A stretch of 64,000 bases of DNA from CAXXOK01 sp963675925 (GCA_963675925.2 CAXXIB010000003.1:434001-498000); one strand, 5' to 3'; positions 52,405-60,688 are shown, counted from the stretch's first letter. Notes: generated from the sequence alone by a model not told the origin. Numbers and translations: made by a program.

Positions 52405-53265
52405 ATGAAGCGAACAGCCCTTGTACTGCTTTGTCTTGCGGCTTTTGTATTGCTCTTAACCGGTTGTCAAAGTCAACCTGAAGATGTGATTCCCGAGGTG
52501 ACCCAGTTTATCGGCCCTGCCGCCACGGATACCTCCGCGCCCACGGCAACACCGACGGAAGCTGTGGAAGCCACCTTTACCGAGGAAGACGCACTGGCCG
52601 AAGAAGATACTACGCTTAACGAGCCTGCAACCAATGTTGATTTTGATGCAGGACTGGAAGCACAGACCAGCTTGTTCACCTCTGCTAACGTCAGCACCGA
52701 TGCCGATGCGACAACCTACCCCTACACAGGCAGCGCGCCCATCCCGCTGGACCCGATCGACGCGCCGACACCAACACCCAAAGCACCGCTCAACTTTACC
52801 TATATCACCTATAGCCCGACCACCGTCGGTGTAACGTTTGAAGCGCCTGCGGGCTGGATTCCCGATGAAACCTACAACGAGGTCTTTACCCTGTCCGAGC
52901 CGGAAAGCCAAATGAAGGACGGTCAGCTTGGTATTATCAATGTCTATGCCGTACCTGTTATAAGCGACTATTCAATCGCGGAGCTGGAACAGGAGATTAA
53001 ACAGCGTTTGAACACAATCGGTTCTTTGAACTTTGTGGAATGGAAACCCAGCTATACCGCTACCCGCTATTTGATGGGCAGCAAAGGCGTATATGCACAG
53101 TATACCGGTAAGCTCGTAACCGGCGTGGAAGTTGGCGGACGTGTACATGCCGTAACGCTTGACAACGTTTTGTACTGTATTCAGATTACCTACCCGCTTG
53201 ATTTTAGAAGTGACTTCCTGGACGTGTTTGCACAAGTCAGAGAGACGATTAAACGCGTACAGTAA
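52405..53265 (+). CDS. lipoprotein of unknown function
   Basis: 286 residues. Lipobox LLLTGC with C21 as the lipidated cysteine. Residues ~25-125 are acidic, Thr/Pro/Ala-rich and probably disordered (surface spacer). Residues ~130-286 form a compact domain (FTYITYSPTTVGVTFEAPAGWIPDE ... LDFRSDFLDVFAQVRETI) that resembles PsbP/DUF-type beta-alpha modules found in Firmicute surface lipoproteins; I cannot name the family. Single gene with its own promoter. Confidence 0.8.
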   Translation: MKRTALVLLCLAAFVLLLTGCQSQPEDVIPEVTQFIGPAATDTSAPTATPTEAVEATFTEEDALAEEDTTLNEPATNVDFDAGLEAQTSLFTSANVSTDADATTYPYTGSAPIPLDPIDAPTPTPKAPLNFTYITYSPTTVGVTFEAPAGWIPDETYNEVFTLSEPESQMKDGQLGIINVYAVPVISDYSIAELEQEIKQRLNTIGSLNFVEWKPSYTATRYLMGSKGVYAQYTGKLVTGVEVGGRVHAVTLDNVLYCIQITYPLDFRSDFLDVFAQVRETIKRVQ

Positions 53266-53329
53266 TACAGAAAACTACGCCATACCAACAATCAATGTGA
53301 CTCGTTTTTCGCTTGATTGACAAACGAAA

Positions 53330-53357
53330 AGCGCTTCCTCCGTAAAGAGGAAGCGCT
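53330..53357 (-). terminator. terminator of the zinc-ribbon gene
   Basis: Perfect 11-bp stem AGCGCTTCCTC (53330-53340) with GAGGAAGCGCT (53347-53357), loop CGTAAA. On the minus strand TTTTCGTTTG follows. Also positioned to stop plus-strand read-through from the lipoprotein gene. Confidence 0.75.
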
Positions 53358-53374
53358 GATCTCGTCGGATATTC

Positions 53375-53665
53375 TCAGTACTGGGACTGACGATTCCGGT
53401 CAAAGCACTCGCGGCAGTACACGGGACGGTCGCCACGGGGCTGGAAAGGCACCTGCGTGGTCACGCCGCAACCATCGCAGATCACTTCGTACATCTGGCG
53501 CTCGCCGCGGTTGGGGTTCTGCGACGCGCGACGCGCGGCACGGCAACCGGGGCAACGGCTGGGCTCGTTCTGAAATCCTTTGTCAGCAAAGAATTGCTGT
53601 TCGCTGGCAGAGAATACGAACTCCTCGCCACAATCCCGACAGGTCAGTGTTTTGTCTTCAAACAT
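53375..53665 (-). CDS. small zinc-ribbon domain protein
   Basis: 96 residues from ATG 53665, nine bases after GGAGG. Two tandem zinc ribbons: TCRDCGEEFVFSASEQQFFADKG...CPGCR, then CDGCGVTTQVPF...CRECF, ending in a short Arg/Gln tail. This is the 'probable zinc-binding domain' family common in Firmicutes; molecular role unknown. It has a leader of ~130 bases. Confidence 0.88.
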   Translation of the reverse strand: MFEDKTLTCRDCGEEFVFSASEQQFFADKGFQNEPSRCPGCRAARRASQNPNRGERQMYEVICDGCGVTTQVPFQPRGDRPVYCRECFDRNRQSQY

Positions 53666-53800
53666 GATGGGTCTCCTCCAAATCGATAATCTGTGTCCCA
53701 AGCTTCTCAGTGTTTACGGTGTGGATTTCCAAACTTCCGGACATGGATGAACGAAGGAGGAAGAACCGATACCTTATACCTTGGCTGGGTCATCTGCGAC

Positions 53801-53829
53801 ATTATAACATGATCCACGGCCTTTGTATA
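53801..53829 (-). promoter_or_regulatory. promoter of the zinc-ribbon gene
   Basis: Minus strand TATACA (53824-53829), 17 bases, TATAAT (53801-53806). The -35 matches consensus at four of six positions. Confidence 0.6.
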
Positions 53830-53983
53830 GTTCTATTTCCTATTTTTCATAAAACTGTTGGCCCGTGATAAAACTTTCCCTTTTTTACCGCTTCAGCGTG
53901 CTACCATGTACTACTTGGTCTCATATGCGACTGTTAGACACTTTTCAAACCACAGACGATTCGCTATATTGAACTCTAGGTTT

Positions 53984-53999
53984 GGTTCATTTTAGAACC
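53984..53999. promoter_or_regulatory. inverted repeat before the XRE regulator; possible operator
   Basis: GGTTC (53984-53988), six bases, GAACC (53995-53999), about 40 bases before the regulator start, where an autoregulatory site would be expected. A further GAAC lies at 53971. Confidence 0.4.
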
Positions 54000-54036
54000 T
54001 GTAATACCAACTTTTAACAATGGGGATGAGCAGGAA

Positions 54037-54360
54037 ATGGATTATATCGACCTCGGACGCCGGATTAGGAAACAGCGTACACAGCATGGGTGGACGCAGG
54101 AAACTTTAGCGGAACGTGTAAATGTATCCACCTCTTTTGTGGGTCACGTAGAGCGCGGTTCCCGTAAAGCCAGCCTTGAAACCTTGGTTTCGATGGCCAA
54201 CGCTTTGGATGTCAGCGTGGACTATTTACTGTCCGGCAGCATCAACAACAGCGTGATTGGCCCGATGCCCCAGGGTTTAAGCAACCAACAGCGCACCGCG
54301 CTCAAGGAAATCCTGACCACGATCCAAGACAACCTCTCTGAGTGGGAAAAGGATCAGTAA
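54037..54360 (+). CDS. XRE family helix-turn-helix transcriptional regulator
   Basis: 107 residues; one HTH_3 domain at ~5-65 (LGRRIRKQRTQHGWTQETLAERVNVSTSFVGHVERGSRKASLETLVSMANAL). A short C-terminal tail probably serves in dimerisation. Single gene with a strong terminator; upstream palindrome suggests autoregulation. Targets unknown. Confidence 0.93.
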   Translation: MDYIDLGRRIRKQRTQHGWTQETLAERVNVSTSFVGHVERGSRKASLETLVSMANALDVSVDYLLSGSINNSVIGPMPQGLSNQQRTALKEILTTIQDNLSEWEKDQ

Positions 54361-54371
54361 CCACCACTACT

Positions 54372-54397
54372 GCGTACCGTGGGGTACGCTTTTTTTG
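54372..54397 (+). terminator. terminator of the XRE gene
   Basis: GCGTACC (54372-54378), loop GTGG, GGTACGC (54383-54389), then eight T residues. Confidence 0.9.
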
Positions 54398-54474
54398 TGC
54401 AATCTAACGCGATTGGTTGTTAAAATCGTGCTTATAAACGCTTGCGCAGATTTTCATGAATTGCTGTGACTCCA

Positions 54475-54503
54475 TTGAATCCCTCTACCTGAAATGGTAT
54501 AAT
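54475..54503 (+). promoter_or_regulatory. promoter of the NusG_II-Gx-FMN trio
   Basis: TTGAAT (54475-54480), 17 bases, TATAAT (54498-54503) with an extended TGG just before the -10. The first start codon is ~40 bases downstream. Confidence 0.8.
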
Positions 54504-54546
54504 AGTCATTACCGTTTGCTTACGGAAACGGCAGATTGGAGGGGCC

Positions 54547-54939
54547 ATGAAGCGCAAGGACATCATCATTCTTGCTATCGTGCTGGTTGCAAGTTTGACC
54601 TTATATCTTCTCCGTCCCAAGGGCATCGACGATACCCAGTCAACGGTGTACCTGAAGGTGTCCATTGCTGGGGAAACGCAGGAGTTAATTCCGCTTTCCC
54701 AGGAACGTGACATCCGCATTGAACAGGAAAACGGGGATTATAACATCATACACGTTCAGCCAAACGGGTTTGCCGTTATCGAAGCCAACTGTTATAACCA
54801 GGACTGCATTCATCAGGGTGAAGTCACACTGGACAACATTGGTGAGCGGCCTCTGGGCAACGAAGTAATCTGCCTTCCGCACAAACTGGTGCTTTCCATG
54901 GTCACCAAGGATGAATCCCTGCCGGAGACTAGCCCATGA
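54547..54939 (+). CDS. NusG domain II-containing membrane protein (EetA-like)
   Basis: 130 residues. One N-terminal membrane helix (~5-22, DIIILAIVLVASLTLYLL) and an outside domain of the NusG_II family: strands around VYLKVSIAGETQELIPL, then the signature cysteines and histidines EANCYNQDCIHQG and ICLPHKLVL. Despite the name it is not a transcription factor. In Listeria a protein of this kind (EetA) belongs to the flavin-based extracellular electron transfer locus; in Clostridia homologues accompany Rnf-type genes. Overlaps the next gene as ATGA. Confidence 0.85.
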   Translation: MKRKDIIILAIVLVASLTLYLLRPKGIDDTQSTVYLKVSIAGETQELIPLSQERDIRIEQENGDYNIIHVQPNGFAVIEANCYNQDCIHQGEVTLDNIGERPLGNEVICLPHKLVLSMVTKDESLPETSP

Positions 54940-55451
54940 TCAAAACTCGCAGGTTAGCGCTCGCAGCCGTTCTGATCTCCATCATGATGGTGCTTGGGTA
55001 TGTGGAAAGCTTGTTGCCGGTCTCCTCAGTTCCGGGCATCAAACTGGGACTGGCCAACAGCGCTCTGATCGTTGCTCTGTATTGGCTTGGCGTACCGGCC
55101 AGTTTCCAGATCATGCTCATTAAAAACGTACTGCTTGGCGTGTTTTTAGGCAATCCCATGTTGATTCCCTACAGTATAGCTGGCGGTACGCTCAGCCTGA
55201 CGGTGATGAGCCTGTTATTCAAGCGTAAGGGCTTTAGCCCGATTGGGGTCAGTATCGCAGGCGGCGTGATGCACAATGTCGGTCAGATTCTTCTGGCCAG
55301 AATCATCCTGTCCACCCCATCGCTCTTGTACTACCTTGGCTTGTTAATGCCTGCTGGCGCAGTAATGGGGTTTCTCACCGGCATGATTGCCAAAACACTG
55401 CTTAAGCACTTCCCACCCAGCCGGTATCTGAATCGGCAAACCAATCAATAA
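54936..55451 (+). CDS. Gx transporter family membrane protein (EetB-like)
   Basis: 171 residues with five to six hydrophobic helices. Begins TRRLALAAVLISIMMVLGYVESLLP, the 'heptaprenyl diphosphate synthase component I'/Gx transporter family, which is structurally an ECF S-component-like fold rather than a synthase. VPGIKLGLANSALIVALY and GGVMHNVGQILLA are family hallmarks. Sits between the NusG_II and FMN-binding genes, the same order as EetA-EetB neighbourhoods. Possible role: quinone- or flavin-related electron conduit, not shown. Confidence 0.85.
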   Translation: MIKTRRLALAAVLISIMMVLGYVESLLPVSSVPGIKLGLANSALIVALYWLGVPASFQIMLIKNVLLGVFLGNPMLIPYSIAGGTLSLTVMSLLFKRKGFSPIGVSIAGGVMHNVGQILLARIILSTPSLLYYLGLLMPAGAVMGFLTGMIAKTLLKHFPPSRYLNRQTNQ

Positions 55452-55467
55452 AACGGAGGACTCAAAC

Positions 55468-56028
55468 GTGAAGAAACACGCCTGGCTCATCCTATGTATC
55501 ATCGCTCTGGTTGCTGGCCTAGCGCTTGCGACCACCAACATGGTCACGGCCGATCCCATCGAGCAGCAACGCATTGCCGCCATAGAGGCGGCCAGGAAAA
55601 CCGTATTCCCCGCTGCCACCAGCTTCAGTGAACTGGTATTGGAAGCAGACAGCGAATTTGACAGCATCACCCTTGCCAAATCCGGGGACGAAACGCTGGG
55701 GTATATTCTGCAAAACACCGTTGGCGGCTATGGCGGCCCAATTGAAATTATTTTGGGCGTTGATATGCAGGGCGTAATCAATGGCATCACCGTCGGCGGC
55801 AGCAAGTTTGCCGAAACCGCCGGACTGGGAACCAAGGTGAAAGAACCTGCGTTTACAGATCAGTTTGTCGGTCTTTCCGTGGTACCGGAGATGGACGTTA
55901 ATGTCGATACGATTAGCGGAACGACTGTTTCGTCCTCAGCTGTCATTAACGGCGTGATTGCGTGCTACCAGAGGTGGCAAGTCCTGATTGAGAATCCCAT
56001 CCCCGAAGCTACCGCCGCTCCTCAGTAA
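55468..56028 (+). CDS. FMN-binding domain protein, RnfG/PplA-like
   Basis: 186 residues from GTG behind GGAGG. N-terminal membrane helix (~5-22). The remainder is one FMN-bind domain: GYILQNTVGGYGGPIEIILGVD, then FAETAGLGTK, and the ApbE flavinylation motif as D147-x-x-S150-G151-T152-T153 (DTISGTTVSS; usual form SGAT), with T153 the expected FMN-linked residue. Resembles RnfG, but no other Rnf subunit and no apbE gene is in the window. The terminator stem begins inside its last codons. Confidence 0.9.
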   Translation: MKKHAWLILCIIALVAGLALATTNMVTADPIEQQRIAAIEAARKTVFPAATSFSELVLEADSEFDSITLAKSGDETLGYILQNTVGGYGGPIEIILGVDMQGVINGITVGGSKFAETAGLGTKVKEPAFTDQFVGLSVVPEMDVNVDTISGTTVSSSAVINGVIACYQRWQVLIENPIPEATAAPQ

Positions 56029-56045
56029 GAGGACGGCGTTTTTTT
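56013..56045 (+). terminator. terminator of the NusG_II-Gx-FMN trio
   Basis: CGCCG-C-TCCTC (56013-56023) pairs with GAGGA-CGGCG (56029-56038), one bulged C, loop AGTAA, then seven T. The stop codon of the FMN-binding gene is in the loop. Confidence 0.9.
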
Positions 56046-56106
56046 CATTTCTAAGCCATTGCTTCCCCTAGCAACCACTACTTTCTAAAATCACGGAGTT
56101 TTATCC

Positions 56107-57804
56107 ATGCGAAAACAATCCCATCCTATCGAGCCGCTGATTCACACGGCCACCGGAAAACAGGAAGCCGATTTGGTGTTTAAAAATGCCGATGTGCTTA
56201 ATGTTTTCACCCAGGGGATCCTCCGGGCAGATGTTGCTATTGTCAATGGCAAGATTGCCGGTGTTGGCAGCTACAGCGCTGCAAATCAGGTTGATTGTAC
56301 CGGTTTAACCCTATGCCCGGGTCTGATCGATGCACATTGCCATATTGAAAGCTCCATGGCAACGCCTGCAGAGTTTTCCCGCGCGGTGCTGCCCTCCGGC
56401 ACCACAACCTTGATTGCCGATCCGCATGAAATTGTGAATGTCTGCGGTGCACGCGGTTTGCAGTTTATGCTGGACGCAGCGGACCATGCCGTTTGCGACA
56501 TTCTGTATATGCTGCCGTCCTGCGTGCCCGCAACGGAATTTGAAACCTCCGGTGCGGATTTCAGCGCTGCCGATATGCAGCCTTTCCTGCACCATCCGCG
56601 TGTACTCGGCCTTGCCGAGGTAATGAACTTCCCCGGGGTTCTGTCAGCCGAAACGGCGATGCTGGATAAAATCAAGTTGTTTGACCGCATGATGATCGAC
56701 GGCCACGCCCCCGGCATAAGCGGCAATGCGCTGCAAGCCTATGTAGCCGCCGGCATTGCCAGCGATCACGAAGCGACAAGCTTTGCCGAAGCGTTGGAAA
56801 AGGCGCGTGCCGGGCTTGCCGTGCTGGTGCGTCAGGGAAGCGCTGCGCAGGATTTAGAAGCGATACTGTCCGGTGTGCTGCAGGAGAAACTGTCAACCCG
56901 GCGGTTTATGATGTGCACGGATGACAAACATCTGGACGATATCCACCGCTACGGGCATATTGTGCACAACGTGCGCATGGCGATTGATCTTGGGTTTTCC
57001 CCTATCGAAGCCATCACCATGGCCAGCTATAACACGGCAGAGCATTTCGGTCTGCGGGATCGCGGAGCCATTGCCGCCGGACGGCGCGCCGATCTTCTGC
57101 TGGTCTCCGACTTGCAAGCCATGAAAATCGAAGCCGTTTATCAAAACGGTATATCTGCGGATACGCTGCTGCAGTCCCCCTCTACAAAGCTGGACGTTCC
57201 CTCCGAAATCCTAAACTCCGTTCATTTTAAACCGATTACGGAGGCCGAAATCCAGCTTAAAACCGACGGCGTGACCGATGTCATGGGGATGATACCGGGG
57301 CAAATCCTAACCCACCACCTGCAAGAAGCGGTTCCGGTTGAAAACGGCTTTTTCAAACCATCGCAAACTTATGCCAAGCTCTGCGTGCTGGAAAGACACG
57401 GCAAGAACGGCAATATCGCCGTTGCCCCGCTGAAAGGGTACGGTGTGCATGGCGGCGCGGTCGCAACCTCGGTTGCCCACGACAGCCACAATATCATCGT
57501 AGCCGGAGACAACGATAGCGATATCGTGCTGGCTGTAAACCATCTACGTGCCATCGGCGGCGGGTATGTGGTCGTACACAATGGTACTGTTATCGGGTCT
57601 TTACCTTTACAAGCCGCCGGACTGATGAGCCTTAAATCCCATGCACAAGTGGAGCAGCTGACCGAAACTGTCCTTGCTGCCGCGCGCACGCTGCACATTG
57701 CCGATGGCATTGATCCGTTCATTAGTCTTTCATTTATGGCGCTCGCTGTAATTCCCACGCTCCGGCTAACCGATCAGGGTTTGATCGACCTGTTCACATC
57801 GTAA
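56107..57804 (+). CDS. adeC: adenine deaminase
   Basis: Deaminates adenine to hypoxanthine (purine salvage). 565 residues, amidohydrolase fold: metal ligands in LIDAHCHIESSM, DPHEIVNVCG, then EVMNFPGV, DGHAPGISG, ASDHEATS and MCTDDKH; the C-terminal domain has VAPLKGYGVHGGAVATSVAHDSHNI, specific for AdeC/YerA-type enzymes. Single gene in an otherwise redox-related neighbourhood. Confidence 0.96.
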   Translation: MRKQSHPIEPLIHTATGKQEADLVFKNADVLNVFTQGILRADVAIVNGKIAGVGSYSAANQVDCTGLTLCPGLIDAHCHIESSMATPAEFSRAVLPSGTTTLIADPHEIVNVCGARGLQFMLDAADHAVCDILYMLPSCVPATEFETSGADFSAADMQPFLHHPRVLGLAEVMNFPGVLSAETAMLDKIKLFDRMMIDGHAPGISGNALQAYVAAGIASDHEATSFAEALEKARAGLAVLVRQGSAAQDLEAILSGVLQEKLSTRRFMMCTDDKHLDDIHRYGHIVHNVRMAIDLGFSPIEAITMASYNTAEHFGLRDRGAIAAGRRADLLLVSDLQAMKIEAVYQNGISADTLLQSPSTKLDVPSEILNSVHFKPITEAEIQLKTDGVTDVMGMIPGQILTHHLQEAVPVENGFFKPSQTYAKLCVLERHGKNGNIAVAPLKGYGVHGGAVATSVAHDSHNIIVAGDNDSDIVLAVNHLRAIGGGYVVVHNGTVIGSLPLQAAGLMSLKSHAQVEQLTETVLAAARTLHIADGIDPFISLSFMALAVIPTLRLTDQGLIDLFTS

Positions 57805-57842
57805 CGGGATTGATTTTTTACCGTATCTCACTGGCAATGTTC

Positions 57843-57870
57843 TTGCATCCCCTATAAATAATGATACAAT
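57843..57870 (+). promoter_or_regulatory. promoter of ridA-nfnA-nfnB
   Basis: TTGCAT (57843-57848), 16 bases, TACAAT (57865-57870); start codon of ridA ~75 bases downstream. Confidence 0.65.
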
Positions 57871-57945
57871 AGTACAGGGTCTGATTTTTTCATACCCTTT
57901 ATCCCGTTTTATAGGCATTGATTGATCACAGAAAGGGGTTATCCC

Positions 57946-58320
57946 ATGAAACAAACCATTCAATCCACGCATGCACCCAAAGCGATCGGCCCGTATTCGC
58001 AGGCTGTCTCTATTGGTGATTTCGTATTTACCTCCGGTCAGCTGGGTATTGATTTGCAAACCGGCACACTTGTCCAGGGCGTGGAAGCCCAGGCCAAGCT
58101 CGCCATGACCCATATTGGTTCGATTTTGAAGGAAAAGGGCCTCACCCATGCCAATATCATCAAAACCACGATATTCCTTGCGGATATGGCTGATTTTAAA
58201 GCAGTCAACGCTGTTTACCAAAGCTTTTTCACTGCTGATTTCCCTGCGCGCAGCACTGTGCAGGTCGCCGCGCTGCCGCTTGGTGGCAGTGTGGAAATCG
58301 AATGCATCGCCACTGCATAA
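57946..58320 (+). CDS. ridA: RidA family enamine/imine deaminase
   Basis: 124 residues from ATG 57946 behind AAAGGGG. Hydrolyses reactive 2-aminoacrylate released by PLP enzymes. Signatures: IGPYSQAVSIGDFVFTSGQLG, and the catalytic arginine in PARSTVQVAALPLGGSVEIECIA. Twelve bases before nfnA, probably one transcript. Confidence 0.95.
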   Translation: MKQTIQSTHAPKAIGPYSQAVSIGDFVFTSGQLGIDLQTGTLVQGVEAQAKLAMTHIGSILKEKGLTHANIIKTTIFLADMADFKAVNAVYQSFFTADFPARSTVQVAALPLGGSVEIECIATA

Positions 58321-58331
58321 AAGGAAATATA

Positions 58332-59174
58332 ATGTTCACGATACTTGAAAAAAGAATGCTAAACCCCACCGTTGCGCAGATTACTATGGATGCACCGTTG
58401 ATTGCAAAAAAAGCGGAAGCAGGTCAATTCGTCATACTCCGCGCCAAGGATAACAGCGAACGTATGCCTCTGACCATTGCCGGCTACGACAGACAAGCCG
58501 GAACCATCATGCTGATCTTCCAAATTGTGGGCGAGGGCACCGCAGAACTGTCTACCTTGCAGCAGGGCGACGCAATTCAGGATTTTGTCGGCCCCCTCGG
58601 TCAGCCCACCCATGTGGAGGGATTGCATAAAGTATGCGTTGTCGGCGGCGGCGTGGGATGTGCCATTGCACTCCCCATTGCAAAAAAACTGCATGATCTG
58701 GGTGCAACCGTCCATTCTGTGGTCGGGTTTCGCAATCAAGACCTGGTCATACTCGAGCAGGAGTTTCGGGATATCAGCCAGGAAATGCGTTTGATGACCG
58801 ATGACGGCAGCCACGGCGAAAAAGGCCTGGTCACAACCGCGCTGGAGACATTCATCCAGGCAGGAAACCAGTACGATGCCGTCATTGCCATCGGGCCTTT
58901 AGTGATGATGAAATTCGTCAGCTTGCTCACCAAGAAATACGGTATTAAGACCATTGTCAGCATGAATCCTATCATGGTCGATGGTACGGGCATGTGCGGT
59001 GGTTGCAGGTTGACTGTTGGCGGCGAAACCAAATTTGCCTGTGTTGACGGGCCTGATTTTGACGGCCATCTGGTTGATTTCGACGAAGCGATCAGCCGCA
59101 GCCGTATGTATGATGAAAATGAAGCCCACGCACGGGATGCCGCCTGCAGGCTGATGCGTATGGAGGAAAGCTGA
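58332..59174 (+). CDS. nfnA: NfnA-like ferredoxin-NADP+ reductase subunit alpha (FAD/NAD/2Fe-2S)
   Basis: 280 residues from ATG 58332 behind AAAGGAAA. PyrK/SudB-type reductase: FAD-binding barrel with MPLTIAGYD (usual RxPLT), DFVGPLGQPTHV, nucleotide-binding VCVVGGGVGCAIALPIAK, and the C-terminal 2Fe-2S ligands GMCGGCRLTVGG...FACVDGPDFDGH. Together with the next gene it forms NfnAB, which bifurcates electrons from two NADPH to NADH and ferredoxin or runs in reverse. A sulfide dehydrogenase role (SudAB) is the alternative name for the same pair. Confidence 0.93.
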   Translation: MFTILEKRMLNPTVAQITMDAPLIAKKAEAGQFVILRAKDNSERMPLTIAGYDRQAGTIMLIFQIVGEGTAELSTLQQGDAIQDFVGPLGQPTHVEGLHKVCVVGGGVGCAIALPIAKKLHDLGATVHSVVGFRNQDLVILEQEFRDISQEMRLMTDDGSHGEKGLVTTALETFIQAGNQYDAVIAIGPLVMMKFVSLLTKKYGIKTIVSMNPIMVDGTGMCGGCRLTVGGETKFACVDGPDFDGHLVDFDEAISRSRMYDENEAHARDAACRLMRMEES

Positions 59175-59175
59175 T

Positions 59176-60582
59176 ATGCCCGACCGCAATCTAAGCCCCA
59201 AGCAAACCTCGATGCCTGCGCAGGACACGGATGTCCGCGTACGCAATTTTCAGGAAGTAACCTCCGGCTATACCAAAGACATGGCGATTGCAGAAGCAAA
59301 ACGCTGCCTGCAATGCAAGCATAAACCCTGCGTATCGCAATGCCCCGTGATGATCGATATTCCCGGCTTTATTGAGAAAGTCGCACAGGATGATATGGAA
59401 GGCGCTTACGAAATCCTCAGCGCCAGCACCGCCCTGCCCGCTGTTTGCGGACGTGTATGCCCGCAGGAAGTGCAGTGCGAAAAAGCCTGTGTGCGAAAAT
59501 TGAAGGGCGACAGTGTCGGCATTGGCAGGCTGGAGCGCTTTGTTGCCGACTGGCACCGTGAGCACAGCAATGCCTTACCCAAGCCCACTGAATACAACGG
59601 CCATAAGGTCGCCGTGATCGGTGCCGGCCCGGCTGGGCTGACCTGCGCGGGAGATTTGGCTAAGTTAGGATATGAAACCACGATTTTCGAAGCGCTGCAT
59701 ATGGCCGGTGGCGTATTGGTGTACGGTATTCCGGAATTCCGGCTTCCCAAAGCCATCGTGTCTTCTGAGATTGATAATCTGAAAGCGCTCGGTGTCAAAA
59801 TTGAAACCAATGTGGTCATCGGTAAAACCCTGACCATTGACGAGCTGTTTACTCAGGGATATGAGGCCGTTTTCATCGGCAGTGGTGCAGGCCTGCCAAA
59901 CTTTATGCATATTCCCGGAGAGAGCTTAAAGGGCGTCTATAGCGCAAACGAATACCTGACGCGCATCAACTTGATGAAAGCGTATGAAGCGTCCAGCCGC
60001 ACTCCCATTCAAAAAAGCTATGCCGTAGCCGTTGTCGGCGGCGGCAACGTGGCGATGGATGCCGCCCGCTGCGCCCGTCGTATGGGCGCTGAAACGGTAT
60101 ACATTGTTTACAGGCGTGGCCGGGAAGAGCTCCCTGCACGGCTTGAAGAAGTTGAACACGCTGAGGAAGAAGGCATACAATTCAAACTGCTGACCAACCC
60201 TGTGGAAGTGCTGGGTGATGAACAGGGCTGGGTTACCGGCCTTAAGTGCACCGAAATGACGCTAGGAGAGCCGGACGAAAGCGGGCGCCGCAGCCCAATC
60301 GTCAAGCCCGGCAGCGAGTTTGTTCTGGCTATCGACACCATGATTATGGCGATTGGTACCAGCCCCAATCCCCTATTAAGTCAGGCAACGGAAGGACTGT
60401 ACACCAACAACCGTGGGTGTTTGATTACCCGAAACGAGGACGGGCTGACCAGCTGCGACCATGTGTACGCCGGAGGCGATGTGGTGATCGGCGCTGCGAC
60501 TGTGATTCTGGCAATGGGTGCCGGAAAACGCGCCGCCGCAGCGATTCATAGAGATATCACAAACGATACACCAAAACAATAA
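59176..60582 (+). CDS. nfnB: NfnB-like NADPH-dependent subunit (glutamate synthase small-chain family)
   Basis: 468 residues, starting one base after nfnA. N-terminal iron-sulfur domain with two Cys clusters (CLQCKHKPCVSQCP; CGRVCPQEVQCEKAC), then FAD-binding VIGAGPAGLTCAGDLAKLG, GGVLVYGIPEFRLPK, NADPH-binding VVGGGNVAMDAARCARRMG, YRRGREELPA, and VYAGGDVVIGAATVILAMGAGK. Usual annotation 'glutamate synthase (NADPH), homotetrameric'; the adjacent nfnA argues for transhydrogenase rather than glutamate synthesis. Confidence 0.94.
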   Translation: MPDRNLSPKQTSMPAQDTDVRVRNFQEVTSGYTKDMAIAEAKRCLQCKHKPCVSQCPVMIDIPGFIEKVAQDDMEGAYEILSASTALPAVCGRVCPQEVQCEKACVRKLKGDSVGIGRLERFVADWHREHSNALPKPTEYNGHKVAVIGAGPAGLTCAGDLAKLGYETTIFEALHMAGGVLVYGIPEFRLPKAIVSSEIDNLKALGVKIETNVVIGKTLTIDELFTQGYEAVFIGSGAGLPNFMHIPGESLKGVYSANEYLTRINLMKAYEASSRTPIQKSYAVAVVGGGNVAMDAARCARRMGAETVYIVYRRGREELPARLEEVEHAEEEGIQFKLLTNPVEVLGDEQGWVTGLKCTEMTLGEPDESGRRSPIVKPGSEFVLAIDTMIMAIGTSPNPLLSQATEGLYTNNRGCLITRNEDGLTSCDHVYAGGDVVIGAATVILAMGAGKRAAAAIHRDITNDTPKQ

Positions 60583-60599
60583 TACCTACACAAAAAACA

Positions 60600-60627
60600 C
60601 GGGCGGCCTGTTGACCGCCCGATTTTT
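60600..60627 (+). terminator. terminator of ridA-nfnA-nfnB
   Basis: CGGGCGG (60600-60606) pairs with CCGCCCG (60615-60621), followed by ATTTTTATT. Confidence 0.88.
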
Positions 60628-60688
60628 ATTACCGTATTCATTTGTCCCGATCTGCCTGTGTAGGTTTCAACGTTACCGGGATATGGCT

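Larger units (their letters stand above)
53666..54036. other. 371-base divergent intergenic region with no gene
   Basis: Holds the promoter of the zinc-ribbon gene (53801-53829, minus), its ~130-base leader, and the inverted repeat before the XRE gene. A 41-codon plus-strand frame from 53743 lacks a ribosome site and is not called. Confidence 0.5.

Noticed and set aside
53743..53868. 41-codon plus-strand frame in the leader of the zinc-ribbon gene
   Set aside because: No Shine-Dalgarno, no promoter in the right place, composition not gene-like.
54547..54939. Transcription elongation factor NusG
   Set aside because: The protein has a membrane anchor and only the NusG_II-family domain with Cys/His signature; no NGN or KOW context.
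54936..55451. Heptaprenyl diphosphate synthase component I
   Set aside because: That name is historical; the sequence is a multi-helix Gx/ECF-like membrane protein with no prenyl synthase motifs, and no component II gene is near.
59176..60582. Genuine glutamate synthase small subunit
   Set aside because: No large subunit gene is present and the adjacent reductase subunit (nfnA) defines the NfnAB pair.
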